Source: Aurantiochytrium sp. KH105
Taxonomy: Eukaryota; Sar; Bigyra; Thraustochytrida; Thraustochytriidae
Reading direction: 5' to 3'
NCBI GenBank assembly: GCA_003116975.1
Contig: BGKB01000081.1
Span: 90,600-154,599, forward strand
Length of the DNA: 64,000 bases
Made by a program: the position numbers and the translations under genes. Below, in pieces: positions 48,332-59,332 of the stretch; the first letter of the stretch is position 1; every line of letters starts with the position of its first letter. The notes beneath the pieces are model-generated. The model had not been told where the DNA came from. It saw only the letters and a program-made list of their open reading frames with translations, and ran no database searches.

Positions 48332-51300
48332 TCAGTCCTTGCTGATCAGTTCTTGTGCCATCTCGATCGCAACCTTGAGCTGGACATCAACATCGATCGA
48401 AAGTTGCGCACAAGAGCGATCGGGCTCAACGCCGCAGTTTTCAATCTCGCCTTGGCCGCCGCAGAATCGTAGCGTGGGAAGGATAAGCTCTGCGCCATCC
48501 ACGAGACGACTTGTGCGCGAGTACCCCGTAACGCCACCCCATGTACGTGTGCCGACAATTTTACCAAGACCCAGCTTGTGAAAGGCGTGCGCCAAGATCT
48601 CAGCGTCCGAGGCGGTGTCTTGGTTGACGATAAGGATATAAGCGCGCAGCGTCGAACCCAAGTCCATCGGAACGGTAGTTGGTGCGCCAAACTTTGGTTG
48701 ATGCATGCCAATGCACTGTTTGCCAAGTTTCTCTATAATTGACTCGGAAGCGTAGCCGCCAAGGTTGTCCCGAACGTCGAGGATGAGGACCTTGCGATTC
48801 CCTTCGAGATGAAAGTCTCGTGCAAATTGTAGATAGCCGTCCGATTCCATGTCCGGGATGTGGATGTAGCCCACTTGGTTTTGCGTTACTTCGTGCACGT
48901 GGCGACGTGCATCAGAAACTCCGTCCTGCCACTGAAGCCACTGAAGCGCATCGTAGCCAATGCACTTTACCCGAACCTGAAAAGACATTTTCCCATTGCG
49001 AGGGTACTTCTGCGAGTCTTGGCGCCGTTGGTTCTTCTCCCGGTTCGTATTGGTTTTCGCCTGACCGTGCTGTTTGTTCTGGTGCTGATGTTGGCGATTC
49101 TGATTTTGATTTTGATTCTTGCCTTTGCCGCCCTTGTGATTCTTGCCCTTGGCGTTTTGGTTCTTGTTACCCTTGCCATTCTTTAGGTGCTGGCCATCTT
49201 GCTCCTGCTCCCACTCTTCATCAATCTGAGCTTGGGGGAGATGGCGCAAGACCTCGAGGAAAACTTCCCGGTCTGCTTGACCGGTAAGTGCCTTGTCGAT
49301 TGAAACTCCTCGAGGGCCAGAGAGAGGATGGCCATTGATGCTAGTAATGACATCGCCACTCTGCACCACCATACTCACAGGACCACGTAATTCCGAAGCC
49401 CAGCGAAGGCCCTGGTACACGTGCGTCACCTGAAACCCATTCGAAACGACCGCGCCCTCGATGCCAAGGAAGCCAAGGGTGTTCGTCACGTTGTGACGAC
49501 CGAGAACAGAAAAGTCTCCACCCGAAGTTTCCACGTGGCTCATGCTGAACTCTGCAATCATTTCGCGCGCAAGGTCTGCGAAATCAACTCGAGATCGAAC
49601 GGCGGGAAGGAGGTTTGCGTACTCATCAAAGACTGAGACTGTCGGACTCGGCGCTGTTAAAGCATACGCCTGTTCGCGCCGCGCAAAGATTTCTGCGAGC
49701 ATTGCGTGCCATTCTTTAGCTGGCTCGATCTCGAGAACAGCCCGATTTTCGAGATCAACGTGACCTTGACACGGCCTCGCCCCACGGGGACTGTCGTCGT
49801 CTCCATCGGTGCCGTGGCCGCTGCCATCTGCACCGCCCTTGGCAAATGCATCCGTCTCTTCGGAAAAGTCCACAGCGCTAAAGCAATGGAACTCGAGCTC
49901 ATTGTTCTGGGTGGAACACGAAAGCAAAATTGCTGCGCCGTCAGAGGGAAGATGAATGCCATCGACATCCCCCGTACGAAGGACCGTGCGACGCTTCTTA
50001 CGCAAATTGTAGCAAACGAGGTCTCCATTTAGATTGGAGGCCGAGGCACCGGGTCCGCCACTACCCGGTCCGGATTCAATGTATAAGAGCCGCCCTCCCT
50101 CCACCACGCGCAAATCATGGATTGCTGCATCGTCTCCGTGGGGAGACGACGCTTGTACCGGAATCTCGTAAATGCGAAAGCTTGTGTCTTCAATGATCAT
50201 CGTCGCTTCTTCTTGCTTGCCATCTGGGTCTCTATCAGCATCAGCATCAGTATCATTGTAGTTTCCATCTTGCTCATCATGGTCCTCATCAGCTCCTTGA
50301 TCCTGATCATCGTCATGGGAAGTGCTTGGGCCGCACGGAAACAACACCGTGGGGTCCGGGGCATCGTACCGGAGTGCAACGACCATGACAGAGTCTGTCG
50401 AGTAGCAATCAAAGGCCGTGTTCCACAGCGAGTCTTCGACGCAGGCGAGCCGCCGGTTCGAGCTTAAAAAGTAACAGTACTGGCAGTCTGGGTCAACTTG
50501 AGGACAATAGTCCTGGTAGCCTTCACGGGGAGTGAGTTCGTGCAACAAGCCCTCGTAAACATCAAAAGCGCAAATGATGCTAGCACGCGCAGAGTATTGA
50601 AAACTGAAGAGGATAAATGAACCACAAGGGGACCACGTAACGTCTGCAATGGCGTCTTCAAACTCGCCAGTCGTGATAACTTCTACGCTTCGCTTCTCGT
50701 AGTTGATGAGGGCGAGCTCGTTGCGCTCTGTGACTACAGCGACCATGGAGTCGACTGGACTGGCCTCTGCCGAGACAGGAATGCCAGTCTTCTTTACGAG
50801 AAAAGAGCTCACGAATCGGTCCTTTGCGGTGTCGCTTGCCTCTGGGTTTACCATGGGCAAGCCGCCAAAGCAAGCTTGCGGCTCAAAGACAATATAGCTA
50901 AGGAAGCGATCTGGCTCGGAGCCAAACTGAAAGGCCCCGATACGTCCGTCAAAAAGATATGCGGGGAACAATAGGCGCGCGTTCGGGCGGCCGTACACAG
51001 TGCAGGGCCCTTCCCAAAGTGCGGCGTCCATGACATGACCGCGCACCGTGGCGCAGATGAAGCGCCCCGAGCGATCAAGCTGGACGTCTTCGAGGTCGCG
51101 CGTGCCATCTGTGACAATGGCCTCCATGGCCGAAGGCGTACCACGCAAGAGAATGTCGAGCGGCTGCGCGTCGGAAGGCCCGGTACAACTAGCATCAATG
51201 ATGTAGAGGAGTCCCCCGTGCTGGTAGACGATGCGGCCCGTCCGTGGGCACACAGCAGGATTGCGCACGTAAAAACTAGTCTGGTCATGCTTTGTATGCT

Positions 51301-52249
51301 GAATCAGCGTCGTACGCGTCGGATCGTCGAGTGAGACGCTGCAGAGCTCGCCCCGAATGTCTTGAGAGTCGAGCACAAAGAAGAGACGGTCTCCAGACGT
51401 AAACGGGGAGGCAATGTGCTCTTCGGGGAGAACACGACGCAGACCCGCGAATGCGTCTTCTGTGTCCTTGCTAGAGGACTTTGCATTTTCATCGCTTTCA
51501 GTCGCGGTGGAAGTGGTCGCAGCGGGTTTCTGCGTGCGAATCCAAGCCTGGCCCAAGCGGCCACCGTTGTAGCGTTTCCACGAGCCGACATGGGCTTCGC
51601 ATGAAAACCGGCCCAGTGAGTTCGCGTCGCATGCATCGGTGTTGCCGGGAAAGTCTTTTCTGCGACCTGGACCTGAGCAAGATGAGTCGAGACTGACTTC
51701 GTAGACGACCGAGGTGCGAACGGGTCCACTGGCTTTGGCGCGCGAAACGAGCAGACGCGATGAAGACTCCCAGCCCACGACAGCCGTGCCATATGTCTGG
51801 CCCCAGTTCGTGATTTGTTTTGCGCCCGAGGCGCTGTAGAGCTCCTGGATGTAAACTTCTTGGGCGCCAGTGTGAGAGCTCGTGTAGGCCACTGCTGTTC
51901 CATCAGGACTAAACGATGGCGCGCGGACGTGTGCAGTAGTTGTGAGTCGGTTTGCAATGACACGCTTTTGTGCGCCTCGCTTCTCGCTCAGGTTTGCCGT
52001 CCACAGGTCTCCCTCGCACACGAAGACGACCTCGTCTTCGAAGATGCAGGGCTGCCGCGCATAATAGGAATCTTTGCGCGCGCTGGCTTGACCGCGATGC
52101 TTGTCTTGCTGCTGTGATAGTTGCTGCTGCTGCTGCCTTTGCTGCTGGCCCTTCTCTTGCCCTTGCTGCTGGCCCTGCTGCTGACCACCACGGCCGCCGC
52201 CTCCGCGACCGACGCCACCGCGACCGCCGCGCGGCTTATTCTTGCCCAT
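48332..52249 (-). CDS. Tricorn-protease homologue
   Basis: 1305 residues. A Gly/Gln-rich N-terminal ~58 residues precede a beta-propeller region (about 62-900) with repeats such as SFSPDGTAVAYTSSHTGAQE and VTWSPCGSFILFSFQY. An acidic insertion (about 655-690) interrupts it. A PDZ-like domain follows (about 925-1010, GDVITSINGHPLSGPRG). Then come a Gln/Asn/Lys/His-rich linker (about 1016-1086) and the C-terminal serine peptidase domain with VGYIHIPDM, VRDNLGG, TASDAEILAH (Ser1214, likely nucleophile), GTRTWGGVTG and IENCGVEPD (Glu1270). Tricorn is a giant peptidase acting downstream of the proteasome in archaea and some bacteria. The catalytic elements appear intact here, so an active peptide-trimming enzyme is plausible. 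No signal peptide is seen, so a cytosolic location is likely. Confidence 0.9.
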   Translation of the reverse strand: MGKNKPRGGRGGVGRGGGGRGGQQQGQQQGQEKGQQQRQQQQQLSQQQDKHRGQASARKDSYYARQPCIFEDEVVFVCEGDLWTANLSEKRGAQKRVIANRLTTTAHVRAPSFSPDGTAVAYTSSHTGAQEVYIQELYSASGAKQITNWGQTYGTAVVGWESSSRLLVSRAKASGPVRTSVVYEVSLDSSCSGPGRRKDFPGNTDACDANSLGRFSCEAHVGSWKRYNGGRLGQAWIRTQKPAATTSTATESDENAKSSSKDTEDAFAGLRRVLPEEHIASPFTSGDRLFFVLDSQDIRGELCSVSLDDPTRTTLIQHTKHDQTSFYVRNPAVCPRTGRIVYQHGGLLYIIDASCTGPSDAQPLDILLRGTPSAMEAIVTDGTRDLEDVQLDRSGRFICATVRGHVMDAALWEGPCTVYGRPNARLLFPAYLFDGRIGAFQFGSEPDRFLSYIVFEPQACFGGLPMVNPEASDTAKDRFVSSFLVKKTGIPVSAEASPVDSMVAVVTERNELALINYEKRSVEVITTGEFEDAIADVTWSPCGSFILFSFQYSARASIICAFDVYEGLLHELTPREGYQDYCPQVDPDCQYCYFLSSNRRLACVEDSLWNTAFDCYSTDSVMVVALRYDAPDPTVLFPCGPSTSHDDDQDQGADEDHDEQDGNYNDTDADADRDPDGKQEEATMIIEDTSFRIYEIPVQASSPHGDDAAIHDLRVVEGGRLLYIESGPGSGGPGASASNLNGDLVCYNLRKKRRTVLRTGDVDGIHLPSDGAAILLSCSTQNNELEFHCFSAVDFSEETDAFAKGGADGSGHGTDGDDDSPRGARPCQGHVDLENRAVLEIEPAKEWHAMLAEIFARREQAYALTAPSPTVSVFDEYANLLPAVRSRVDFADLAREMIAEFSMSHVETSGGDFSVLGRHNVTNTLGFLGIEGAVVSNGFQVTHVYQGLRWASELRGPVSMVVQSGDVITSINGHPLSGPRGVSIDKALTGQADREVFLEVLRHLPQAQIDEEWEQEQDGQHLKNGKGNKNQNAKGKNHKGGKGKNQNQNQNRQHQHQNKQHGQAKTNTNREKNQRRQDSQKYPRNGKMSFQVRVKCIGYDALQWLQWQDGVSDARRHVHEVTQNQVGYIHIPDMESDGYLQFARDFHLEGNRKVLILDVRDNLGGYASESIIEKLGKQCIGMHQPKFGAPTTVPMDLGSTLRAYILIVNQDTASDAEILAHAFHKLGLGKIVGTRTWGGVTGYSRTSRLVDGAELILPTLRFCGGQGEIENCGVEPDRSCAQLSIDVDVQLKVAIEMAQELISKD

Positions 52250-52730
52250 GGTCGAAAAAGATTTGGTTTAGGCTATACGAGGCTACGCAGTGGTGGCGAC
52301 GGCGAGTGGCCGACCTCACTGAAAGAGCCAGAAGGCAGGTTCTCGTGAAGTTCTCGTGCGTGCAAGAAGATGAAGGAGTAGTATGTGAGATGAAGATGAA
52401 TGAATTCGGGACGCGCGTTGAAGAAAGTTTGTTTTTGTTTGTTTATGCTTGTCTTCTCCTTTATTGGGGGTTTTTTACAAAGTCGGGACGCCCCGGAAGG
52501 ACGAGATTTCTCGTCGTTGGGAGCGCCTCGACTGCGTGCGAGTCCAGCCGTTCCATCAATGGTGAGATGGAACGCTGTCGACATGTAAGACACGAGTGTA
52601 GAACTCGAAATAAATGATGATTTGCAAAGCAGAAGAGCGACGCGGTGCTTGGCTGCCTAGTTGGTTGGTTGTTGGCTGGATGGCTGGCTTGTTCGCAAAT
52701 AAGTTGGCTAACGAGTCGGCTGCTGGTCAA
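52250..52730. other. Upstream region of the tricorn homologue
   Basis: Lies between two minus-strand genes. It contains TTTGTTTTTGTTTGTTTATG-type sequence near 52428-52447 and GGTTGGTTGTTGGCTGG repeats near 52662-52685. No gene or RNA is visible. Confidence 0.55.
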
Positions 52731-54683
52731 TTAGTCCCGCGGTCCAAGCTGAACCGAAGCTTCACCGAGGACCCTGCCCGTGTAGTCGTGCATGTGTCTG
52801 AGGAATCCAGTTTTCGCAGCAGGAGTATCCGGAATCGACACAGGAGACCAGCAATCGCGATCTGGCGAGGCGTCAAAGACGACAGTCGCCTCAAAGAGTG
52901 AGAAACAGCTCGGCTTGCCCGGTGCGGGCGGCTCGGTCGTGTGGTAGGCGACAGCGCGGCCAACATTGTCGGCGCAAATGGAGCCTAGACTGGCGAACTC
53001 GGCATTGGCCGCAGCTGCGGCGGCTGCAGCCGCGCTCGTACTCGAAGAGCCGTAAGTATGGTTCTCGTTGATGGCGGCGAGCTCGCCGTCAAAGGAGCCT
53101 TCCGAGAAGCAGTCGTCGTCCTCGCCAAAGCCCATGTTCGCGCCCGGTTCGGCGCAGCATTCGTCGACGGTGCTCAGAAGATCGTCGTCTTCGAGATCAT
53201 ATTCGTCGTAAAAGTCGTCATCTTCCTCGTCGTCATCATACTCGTCGTCGTACTCTTCGTCGTCAAGCTGATCGAGATCAAAGATGCCGGCATCGTCGAC
53301 AATAGACGCGTACGAAGACTTTTTGTTGGTGAAGCGAAAGTGGAAAAGACCAGATCCTGCCGAGAACATGGAGGCGTCGCTGTCGCGGCGGCGGCGGCCC
53401 GAGGCGCGGGAGCGAGCGGAGCACAGAGAGCGAGCCGAGCGAACAGATCGCCCCGAACGCACGGAGCACGCGTCGTCGTCCAAGTGATGTTTGCGGTCGC
53501 TTTCGATACTCTTTGCGACAGCCTTGGCTGTGGCCTTTTCCGCCGAGAGCTCGGACTCGTCGGCGGTCGCAGCGAGGTGCAAGAAAAAGGGCTGGTTGCT
53601 TGGCGTGGGGCATGCTGTCGGGGGCTCAATACGCTGCTCGGGGTGGTGGTGGTGATGAAGGGAATGTTGACTTTGGGCCATTTGCTCCTCGCGGGCAGCC
53701 GACGCGAGCCACTGCAAATTGCGAAAGCTGGGTGCTGGTGTGAGCCCCGGAATCTCTTCATCGTCAGAGCCTGAAATGGCGGACGACGGAGAGGCCATAC
53801 CAAGGGCCTGCTGTGGTGGGTGCTGCTGGACATGCGGAGTGGCAAATCGCTTGTATTGATCGGCGGGGTTTTCATCGTCGTCGTCTTCGTCGGCCATGTC
53901 GCGCCATAGATTCTCCATGGTCTCGAGCTTGCGCGCGGCGCGCGCGACGTCATCGTGTTTGCGCGTCATGTTGTACATGCTCTGGACGCGCTCAAGCGCC
54001 TGCGCAAATGGACAGACAGACGTCTTTTGCAGCATGACACGAAAAGAGTTGAACTCTGAGCCATGGTTGAAGAGAAAGGTCTCGAGGTACTGTGCAATTC
54101 TGTGAATGTGCTGATGTCGACCTTTACGAAAGCGGCGAAAATAAAGCACGCGCGCCCATCGATCTTCGCGCTGCCAACAAGCGAGGATGCCGTCAAGCCA
54201 GTCTGTGAGGGCGCAGAGAATATCGTGTGCGGGTGCCTGTTCGAGAGTGATGGTGTCTGGGAAGCGCGGCACGGGAATCTTCATTTTCATGAGATCGCGG
54301 TCAAGCGCGCGGAACTCCTGAACGGAGCGCACAATGTCCCAGGACTGCTCTGCGCCCTCTGCGTGGACAAGGCGGAGACGAATGAGGATCGCTGATGAGG
54401 ATCGCGGGTGCAGCTGGAGGCTGGCGCGCAGGCTCAGGTCCTGGGCAACCTCGGTGTGGATGTAGCGGCTCCAGTATGTGACGGCGGCCGAATATCGTGG
54501 GCATGCGGAGGGGAGCATGGCGGCCTTGTTGATGATGGCATCTTGCGAGCCACCCCATGCGCGAAGGTTTTCGTGATTGCCTGCGCTTTGTCTGCGAGAT
54601 CGCCGCTTGCCGTTTGTGACTGACCTTCGTGGCAGGATGATTTGGTCATCGGCCACTTCATAACTTTCGTTTCGTCGCAACAT
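52731..54683 (-). CDS. PX-domain-like protein with acidic C-terminus
   Basis: 650 residues. Residues about 92-232 fit a PX (phox) fold: beta strands AILIRLRLVHAEG, then WDIVRSVQEFRALDRDLMK, a PVPRFP proline motif, and the terminal helices IHRIAQYLETFLFNH and FNSFRVMLQ. PX domains bind phosphoinositides on endosomes. The usual RRY/RRF basic motif is reduced to VQEFRAL, so lipid binding may be altered. The remainder is low complexity: a His run, a Ser/Arg-rich SVRSGRSVRSARS block resembling a kinase target, and a dense Asp/Glu/Tyr tract (about 470-525) followed by an Ala run. No partner is evident. It sits beside the 4.6-kb gene-free region. Confidence 0.6.
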   Translation of the reverse strand: MLRRNESYEVADDQIILPRRSVTNGKRRSRRQSAGNHENLRAWGGSQDAIINKAAMLPSACPRYSAAVTYWSRYIHTEVAQDLSLRASLQLHPRSSSAILIRLRLVHAEGAEQSWDIVRSVQEFRALDRDLMKMKIPVPRFPDTITLEQAPAHDILCALTDWLDGILACWQREDRWARVLYFRRFRKGRHQHIHRIAQYLETFLFNHGSEFNSFRVMLQKTSVCPFAQALERVQSMYNMTRKHDDVARAARKLETMENLWRDMADEDDDDENPADQYKRFATPHVQQHPPQQALGMASPSSAISGSDDEEIPGLTPAPSFRNLQWLASAAREEQMAQSQHSLHHHHHPEQRIEPPTACPTPSNQPFFLHLAATADESELSAEKATAKAVAKSIESDRKHHLDDDACSVRSGRSVRSARSLCSARSRASGRRRRDSDASMFSAGSGLFHFRFTNKKSSYASIVDDAGIFDLDQLDDEEYDDEYDDDEEDDDFYDEYDLEDDDLLSTVDECCAEPGANMGFGEDDDCFSEGSFDGELAAINENHTYGSSSTSAAAAAAAAANAEFASLGSICADNVGRAVAYHTTEPPAPGKPSCFSLFEATVVFDASPDRDCWSPVSIPDTPAAKTGFLRHMHDYTGRVLGEASVQLGPRD

Positions 54684-57026
54684 GTTCTTTCACGTGTGCG
54701 ATCGATGTTGGAATAAAAACAAAAGAAGAGAATATGAAGGCGGTGGGAGAAGAGCAACGCGACAAATGCGAATGGGAATGCAAAGGCGAAGGCGAGGCTC
54801 TCAATATGTGTGTCCGCGAAAAGTCAAAGAAGAAAAGTCAGGCTCCGGGTTTCGTGTGGCGACGGGAGTACGCGCTTGGCTAAGGCTAAGCTGAGCTAAG
54901 CTGAGCTGTACGGGGTTGTGGACCTTGTGCGCACGAGAGAGCGCGCGGCGGACGTGCAGTTGCAGTTGCGCTACCGCGACTCCAAGAAGGAAGGGAAAGA
55001 AAGAAAAAAGAAGAAAAAAGAAAGAATGAAAGCGCTGCCTGCCTGCCTCTCCTTGTTTTGCAGTCAGTCCCGTCGAACGCCACGTGCCGCAGGCTCTGCC
55101 CGACGACCGTCCCGAGCGCGCGCGCGCACGAGGCTGCGAGGTCCTCTGCGCGCCTTCTCGCTCCCGCCTGTCAAGGTCGCGCGCACGAGTCGTGCGCGCG
55201 AGCGGGATGAAGGGACTGACCGGATGGATGGAATGAAAGGGGATGCACGACAGCGATGAGCTCCTGCTCTCCGCCGCCGACAGAGAGAGAGATACGCGCA
55301 GACAGTCAAACGGACGCACGCACGCACGTGCGCCCGCGACCGGCGCGAGCGAGTCCGCGCAGCGCTGCGCGGCGGCGGCGGCGGCGGCGGCGGCGGCTGT
55401 CGTGCCTGCGCGCTGCTGCTGCTGCTGCGATCGGGGAATGGTCACGGTGTGATGGAGGGCGGATGCTCTTGCTCTCCGGCAGCTTGGGTTTCCCCCGCAG
55501 CTGGCCATTTGCAGCTTTCATGACCTCCCGCACCCGTCCCCGCGCCCCGCACTCTCCTCACAAGCCTCTGCCTGCAATATTTGCGCTGAGGGCATGCACC
55601 TGGCGACGGTGGCGGCTGCAGCGCCGCAGCTTCCCACAGCGCCGGCTTCTACCACGTCGGACTCACTGGGCTGCGCCGTCTTTCCGCGGCCAACGCGGAG
55701 CTTCGGGCGCTTGTCGGCGCGGTCTCTTCCGGCAGCCCCGCACCGCCCCGCACCGCCCCTCACCGCCCCCCGGCTCCTCTGCCCCCCCGAACGGAACCGG
55801 GGCCCGCCGCCTTTCCGCAAGCCCGCGCCGCGCCGCCTCGCGCCGCCCTGGTCTCGCCGCCTCGCCGCGCCCCCGCGCCGCGTCGCCCGCACGTCACACG
55901 GGCGATCATTGCAGTGCATCGCAGTGCATTGCAGTGCAGCGCAGGCAGCAGCCGCGGCGAGGCGGTGAGGCGGGGAGGCCGGGCGTGGCGGGGCGAGGCA
56001 GGGCGATCCGGGCCGGTCCGGCGCGCGTGCGTTCTGCGGGCGACCCCTGCTCGGCGCGCGATATAGAACGAGTCGGAACGCCGCGCGGCGGGCTAACGAC
56101 GGCCGGCGCGGCGCCTAGCTGGGCACTAGTGGGGCCTACGCGGGAAATGGATCGCTCGACGCTTGGACCGGCGCGGGCGGCAAGGGGTACAGCATGCACC
56201 AGGGCGGTGGGCTGCCGCGACCAATACACAATGGCGGAATACTCGACTGCGAGGCCGTCTGCCAGTGTTAATAATGCAAGTACAAGCAACGCAAGCCGCG
56301 GCCGGTCTCGCAGGCGCCGCGGAGACCACGCGCGCCGGCGCCGCTGCCGGGCAAGACGGAGGAGCAAGAGCAGCTGGCAGGGGGAGAAAGGAATGCAAGG
56401 CGGGAAATGACAACTTGGAGCAGATGCGGGCGCGACGCCAGCAGCCAGGCAGCAGCCAGCCAGATAGAGAGGAAGATCGCCAGGGCGGGGCGCGATCTCC
56501 ACCGCCTTGGCGCAAGGTACAGGTGCTGCTCGTGCAGTGCAGGGCTGCTTGCTGAAGCAGCAGCACAGCTGCCACTGCACAGAACGAGGAAGCATGTGTG
56601 TCTGGCATGCGCACGCATGCGACGTGCGATGCAGGCTGGCTGGCAGCACAAAAAGCGCGTGGCAAGTGCTAGATAGAGACGGCCTGCGTGTCTTGCTTTG
56701 TTGCGAGGGACAGTTGCCGCTACAGTGCGAGCGAGAGCTAATATTGCTGGTACAGGCCGCCTTGGCTTGGCTTGGCTTGGCTTGGCTTCAAGTTTGTCAC
56801 GGCCAGCTCGTTGTGAGCGTGAAGAACGCCAGGCTCGGCGAGGCACAGCCGGCAGTTGTCCGGGACTTCGTCCACTTACCTAAACAAACTTGCGTGGTAG
56901 CCTGGCCCGGGCCAGCACCAGGTCATCGCTTGACCCGGGTCCTTCGATGCTCTCCCCACTCCCTTCCCCCGCGCCCCGCGCCCCTCGCCTGCGCAGCTAG
57001 CCCCAGGAGAACTTGCATCAGCATCC

Positions 57027-57054
57027 GATCGATCGATCGATCGATCGATCGATC
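57027..57054. repeat. (GATC)7 microsatellite
   Basis: Seven GATC units followed by AATCAATAGAT. Confidence 0.9.
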
Positions 57055-57444
57055 AATCAATAGATACCGTCCCGATCAACAGTATCTAAGCGAGCTCAGC
57101 TGCAGCTGCCTGTTGCGGCGGCTTGCTTTGGCCGCGGGACGCGCTCGCTTCGCGGATGAAGATTGAGCCGTCTGGACCGCTACTACGTTGCACGGGCAGG
57201 CCGGTGGGCGGACCGCTGCCACTTCGCGGGTGGAGATTGTGGACCTGCCAGGCCGACCACTGCGACACGCACGCTTGCACAGCAACTTGAACAACTCCTA
57301 CTTGAACAGAACAGCTTCTACCTCTTGAACAGCTCCAGCTAGAACAGCAGCTTAAGCGGCAGCGGCGCGGGAAGAGAATTACTTGCTCCTTTGCGCTCGC
57401 TTGCTTGCGTTGCGAGCGCGCTTTCCTCTGCTTATCATGGTTTT

Positions 57445-57540
57445 GCTTTCCTTTCCTTTCCTTTCCTTTCCTTTCCTTTCCTTTCCTTTCCTTTCCTTTC
57501 CTTTCCTTTCCTTTCCTTTCCTTTCCTTTCCTTTCCTTTC
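57445..57540. repeat. (TTTCC)19 microsatellite
   Basis: About 96 bp of perfect CTTTC/TTTCC pentamers, the longest pentanucleotide array in the window. Confidence 0.95.
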
Positions 57541-57965
57541 CGCTCTGCTCCTTCGAAGTTTGCAGGGCAGCGGCGCGAAGAAGACCTGCGAGGGTCACAG
57601 CGCGCCGACCATGTCCCGAGGAAGAGCGCGGCAGCGGCAGGCATGCTGAAGCACCGCTCACAGCGCTTCCCGGCCATGGTGGCTGCTGCGACAAGTAAGC
57701 AGCTGCCTCACCCGCGTGCTCCGTGTTGGCAGAGAGGGCGGCCCCCGGCTTCCTGCTCGCGGAGACAGCGCAGGCGAGCCAACAGCAGCAGCAGCAGCAG
57801 CTACGGGGAGCTGCAGCGGGCGCGGGGCAGAGAAAGCTCGAGCTTTGACGACTTGCAGGAACGGTCAAACGATCGAACGATCGATCGAACGAATGAAAGA
57901 ATGTGTAGTGGTAGGTGGTATAGGCCTAGCCATGAGCAATGCCTAGCTGCATTGCTGCTGCGGCT

Positions 57966-58000
57966 AGCATAGCATAGCATAGCATAGCATAGCATAGCAT
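57966..58000. repeat. (AGCAT)7 microsatellite
   Basis: Seven perfect AGCAT units between CGGCT and AGCCACC. Confidence 0.95.
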
Positions 58001-59332
58001 AGCCACCGTTGCGCAAGCGCATCTTCGCCAGCTCGCCGCCACGCGTTTCGAACCTTCGCCGCGCAAAAGAAACCATTCCAAGGTAGGTTTAAATCCAACT
58101 CCGAGTTCAAAACCGCGGCATCCCCACCTCCTGCAGCGACCAGCGACACGACCTGGCCCCGGCCGGGACGCTCGGCCCCGGTCGCGCCTGCTCTGCTCCG
58201 CGCAGCTGCAGAGAGATCGATCGGTCGGTCGGTCGGTCGGCCAATCGATCGATCGCGGACTGGCGAGGCCGCGCTCGACCGCGGCGCCACAGTGCCCGGT
58301 GACCTGAAGCAGCGGCCGCTTTATTTTGCTTTGCCCCTGCTCCGCCATCGTGACCCGCCGCGGGCAATCCCTCCGCTTGCGCCGGGACGGCCGGGCCCGC
58401 GGCACTGCGAGCAGCGCGGCGGCGACGGCGGCGACGGCGGCGGCAGGCACGCGGGCAGGTTCGCCAGGTCCCCGGGCGCGGAAGGCCGCCGCGGCCCGGG
58501 CCTCGTCCGGGTCTGCGCTGCACCACGGCCTGTCAGCGCATGTCAGTCACCCGGGCCGCGCGCGGTCGGAAGGAGCGAGAATTCGAGATAAGCAGAGGGC
58601 AATGGAACAGAAGAGAACAGAACGGGAAAGAATATTTTCATTTTCATCATGGCAGTTTGAAAGTTTGCAAAGAAAAGACTTGATTCGGGAAGCCTTTTTC
58701 CTGATTACTTTCCCTTTTTCGTCTCCTCTCCTCGCTTTCCTACCGCCGGCGACGACGACTCGCGGTTCAGAGCGTGCGCGTGGAGAGAGGGATGGATGGA
58801 TGGATAGATCGCAGCTGCTGCACTGCTGCTCTTTCTCCCCCCTCCCTCCCTCCCTCGCAGCACGATCGGTCGATCCTCCGCTCCGAGCGTCTGTCTGTTT
58901 GTTCTCATCGCGCCGCATCGCATCGCGAGTGACCCGCCTCGGCGGCGGCCCGTGAACTAGCTGGCCGAGGAGAGGAAAAGAAAAGAAAAAGCAAAGAAAG
59001 GAGAGGAAAGAAAGGAACGAGAGGGCGCCGGCTGGCTACACGCAGCAATAGCACTAACTACACGGAGGCGAGGCGAGGCGAGGCGAGGAAAACCAAGGTT
59101 TTGAATTTTGAACGAGGCAGGAAGGAAGGCAGGCAGCAAACCCCATTCAGGCAGGCGCAGGCCGGCCGCAGACGCTGCAGCTGCGCGGACGTGGTTGGTG
59201 GCCTGGTAGGCTGGCTCACCCCGAGCTACTGCTACTACCTCCCCTCGCGCGCGGTCAGCGCGGGCTGACAGTCAGCGAACCCGGAGAGGAACCGAGAGCG
59301 CGAGCTCGGTCAGAGAGACATTTTTCAAAACG

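Larger units (their letters stand above)
54684..59332. other. 4.6-kb gene-free divergent region
   Basis: No supported gene. The left part has GCTAAGCTGAG repeats (54880-54910). The middle has GCANTGC words (55908-55940) and a TTGGC run (56761-56788). The right part has (GATC)n, (TTTCC)n, (AGCAT)n, (GGTC)n and GATG microsatellites and several CT-rich stretches. Open frames of up to 380 codons are compositional. A non-coding transcript cannot be excluded from sequence alone. Confidence 0.6.

Noticed and set aside
54801-57868. Several open frames of 180-380 codons
   Set aside because: All are Arg/Ser/Ala/Pro-rich, overlap each other on both strands, and track with microsatellites rather than domains.
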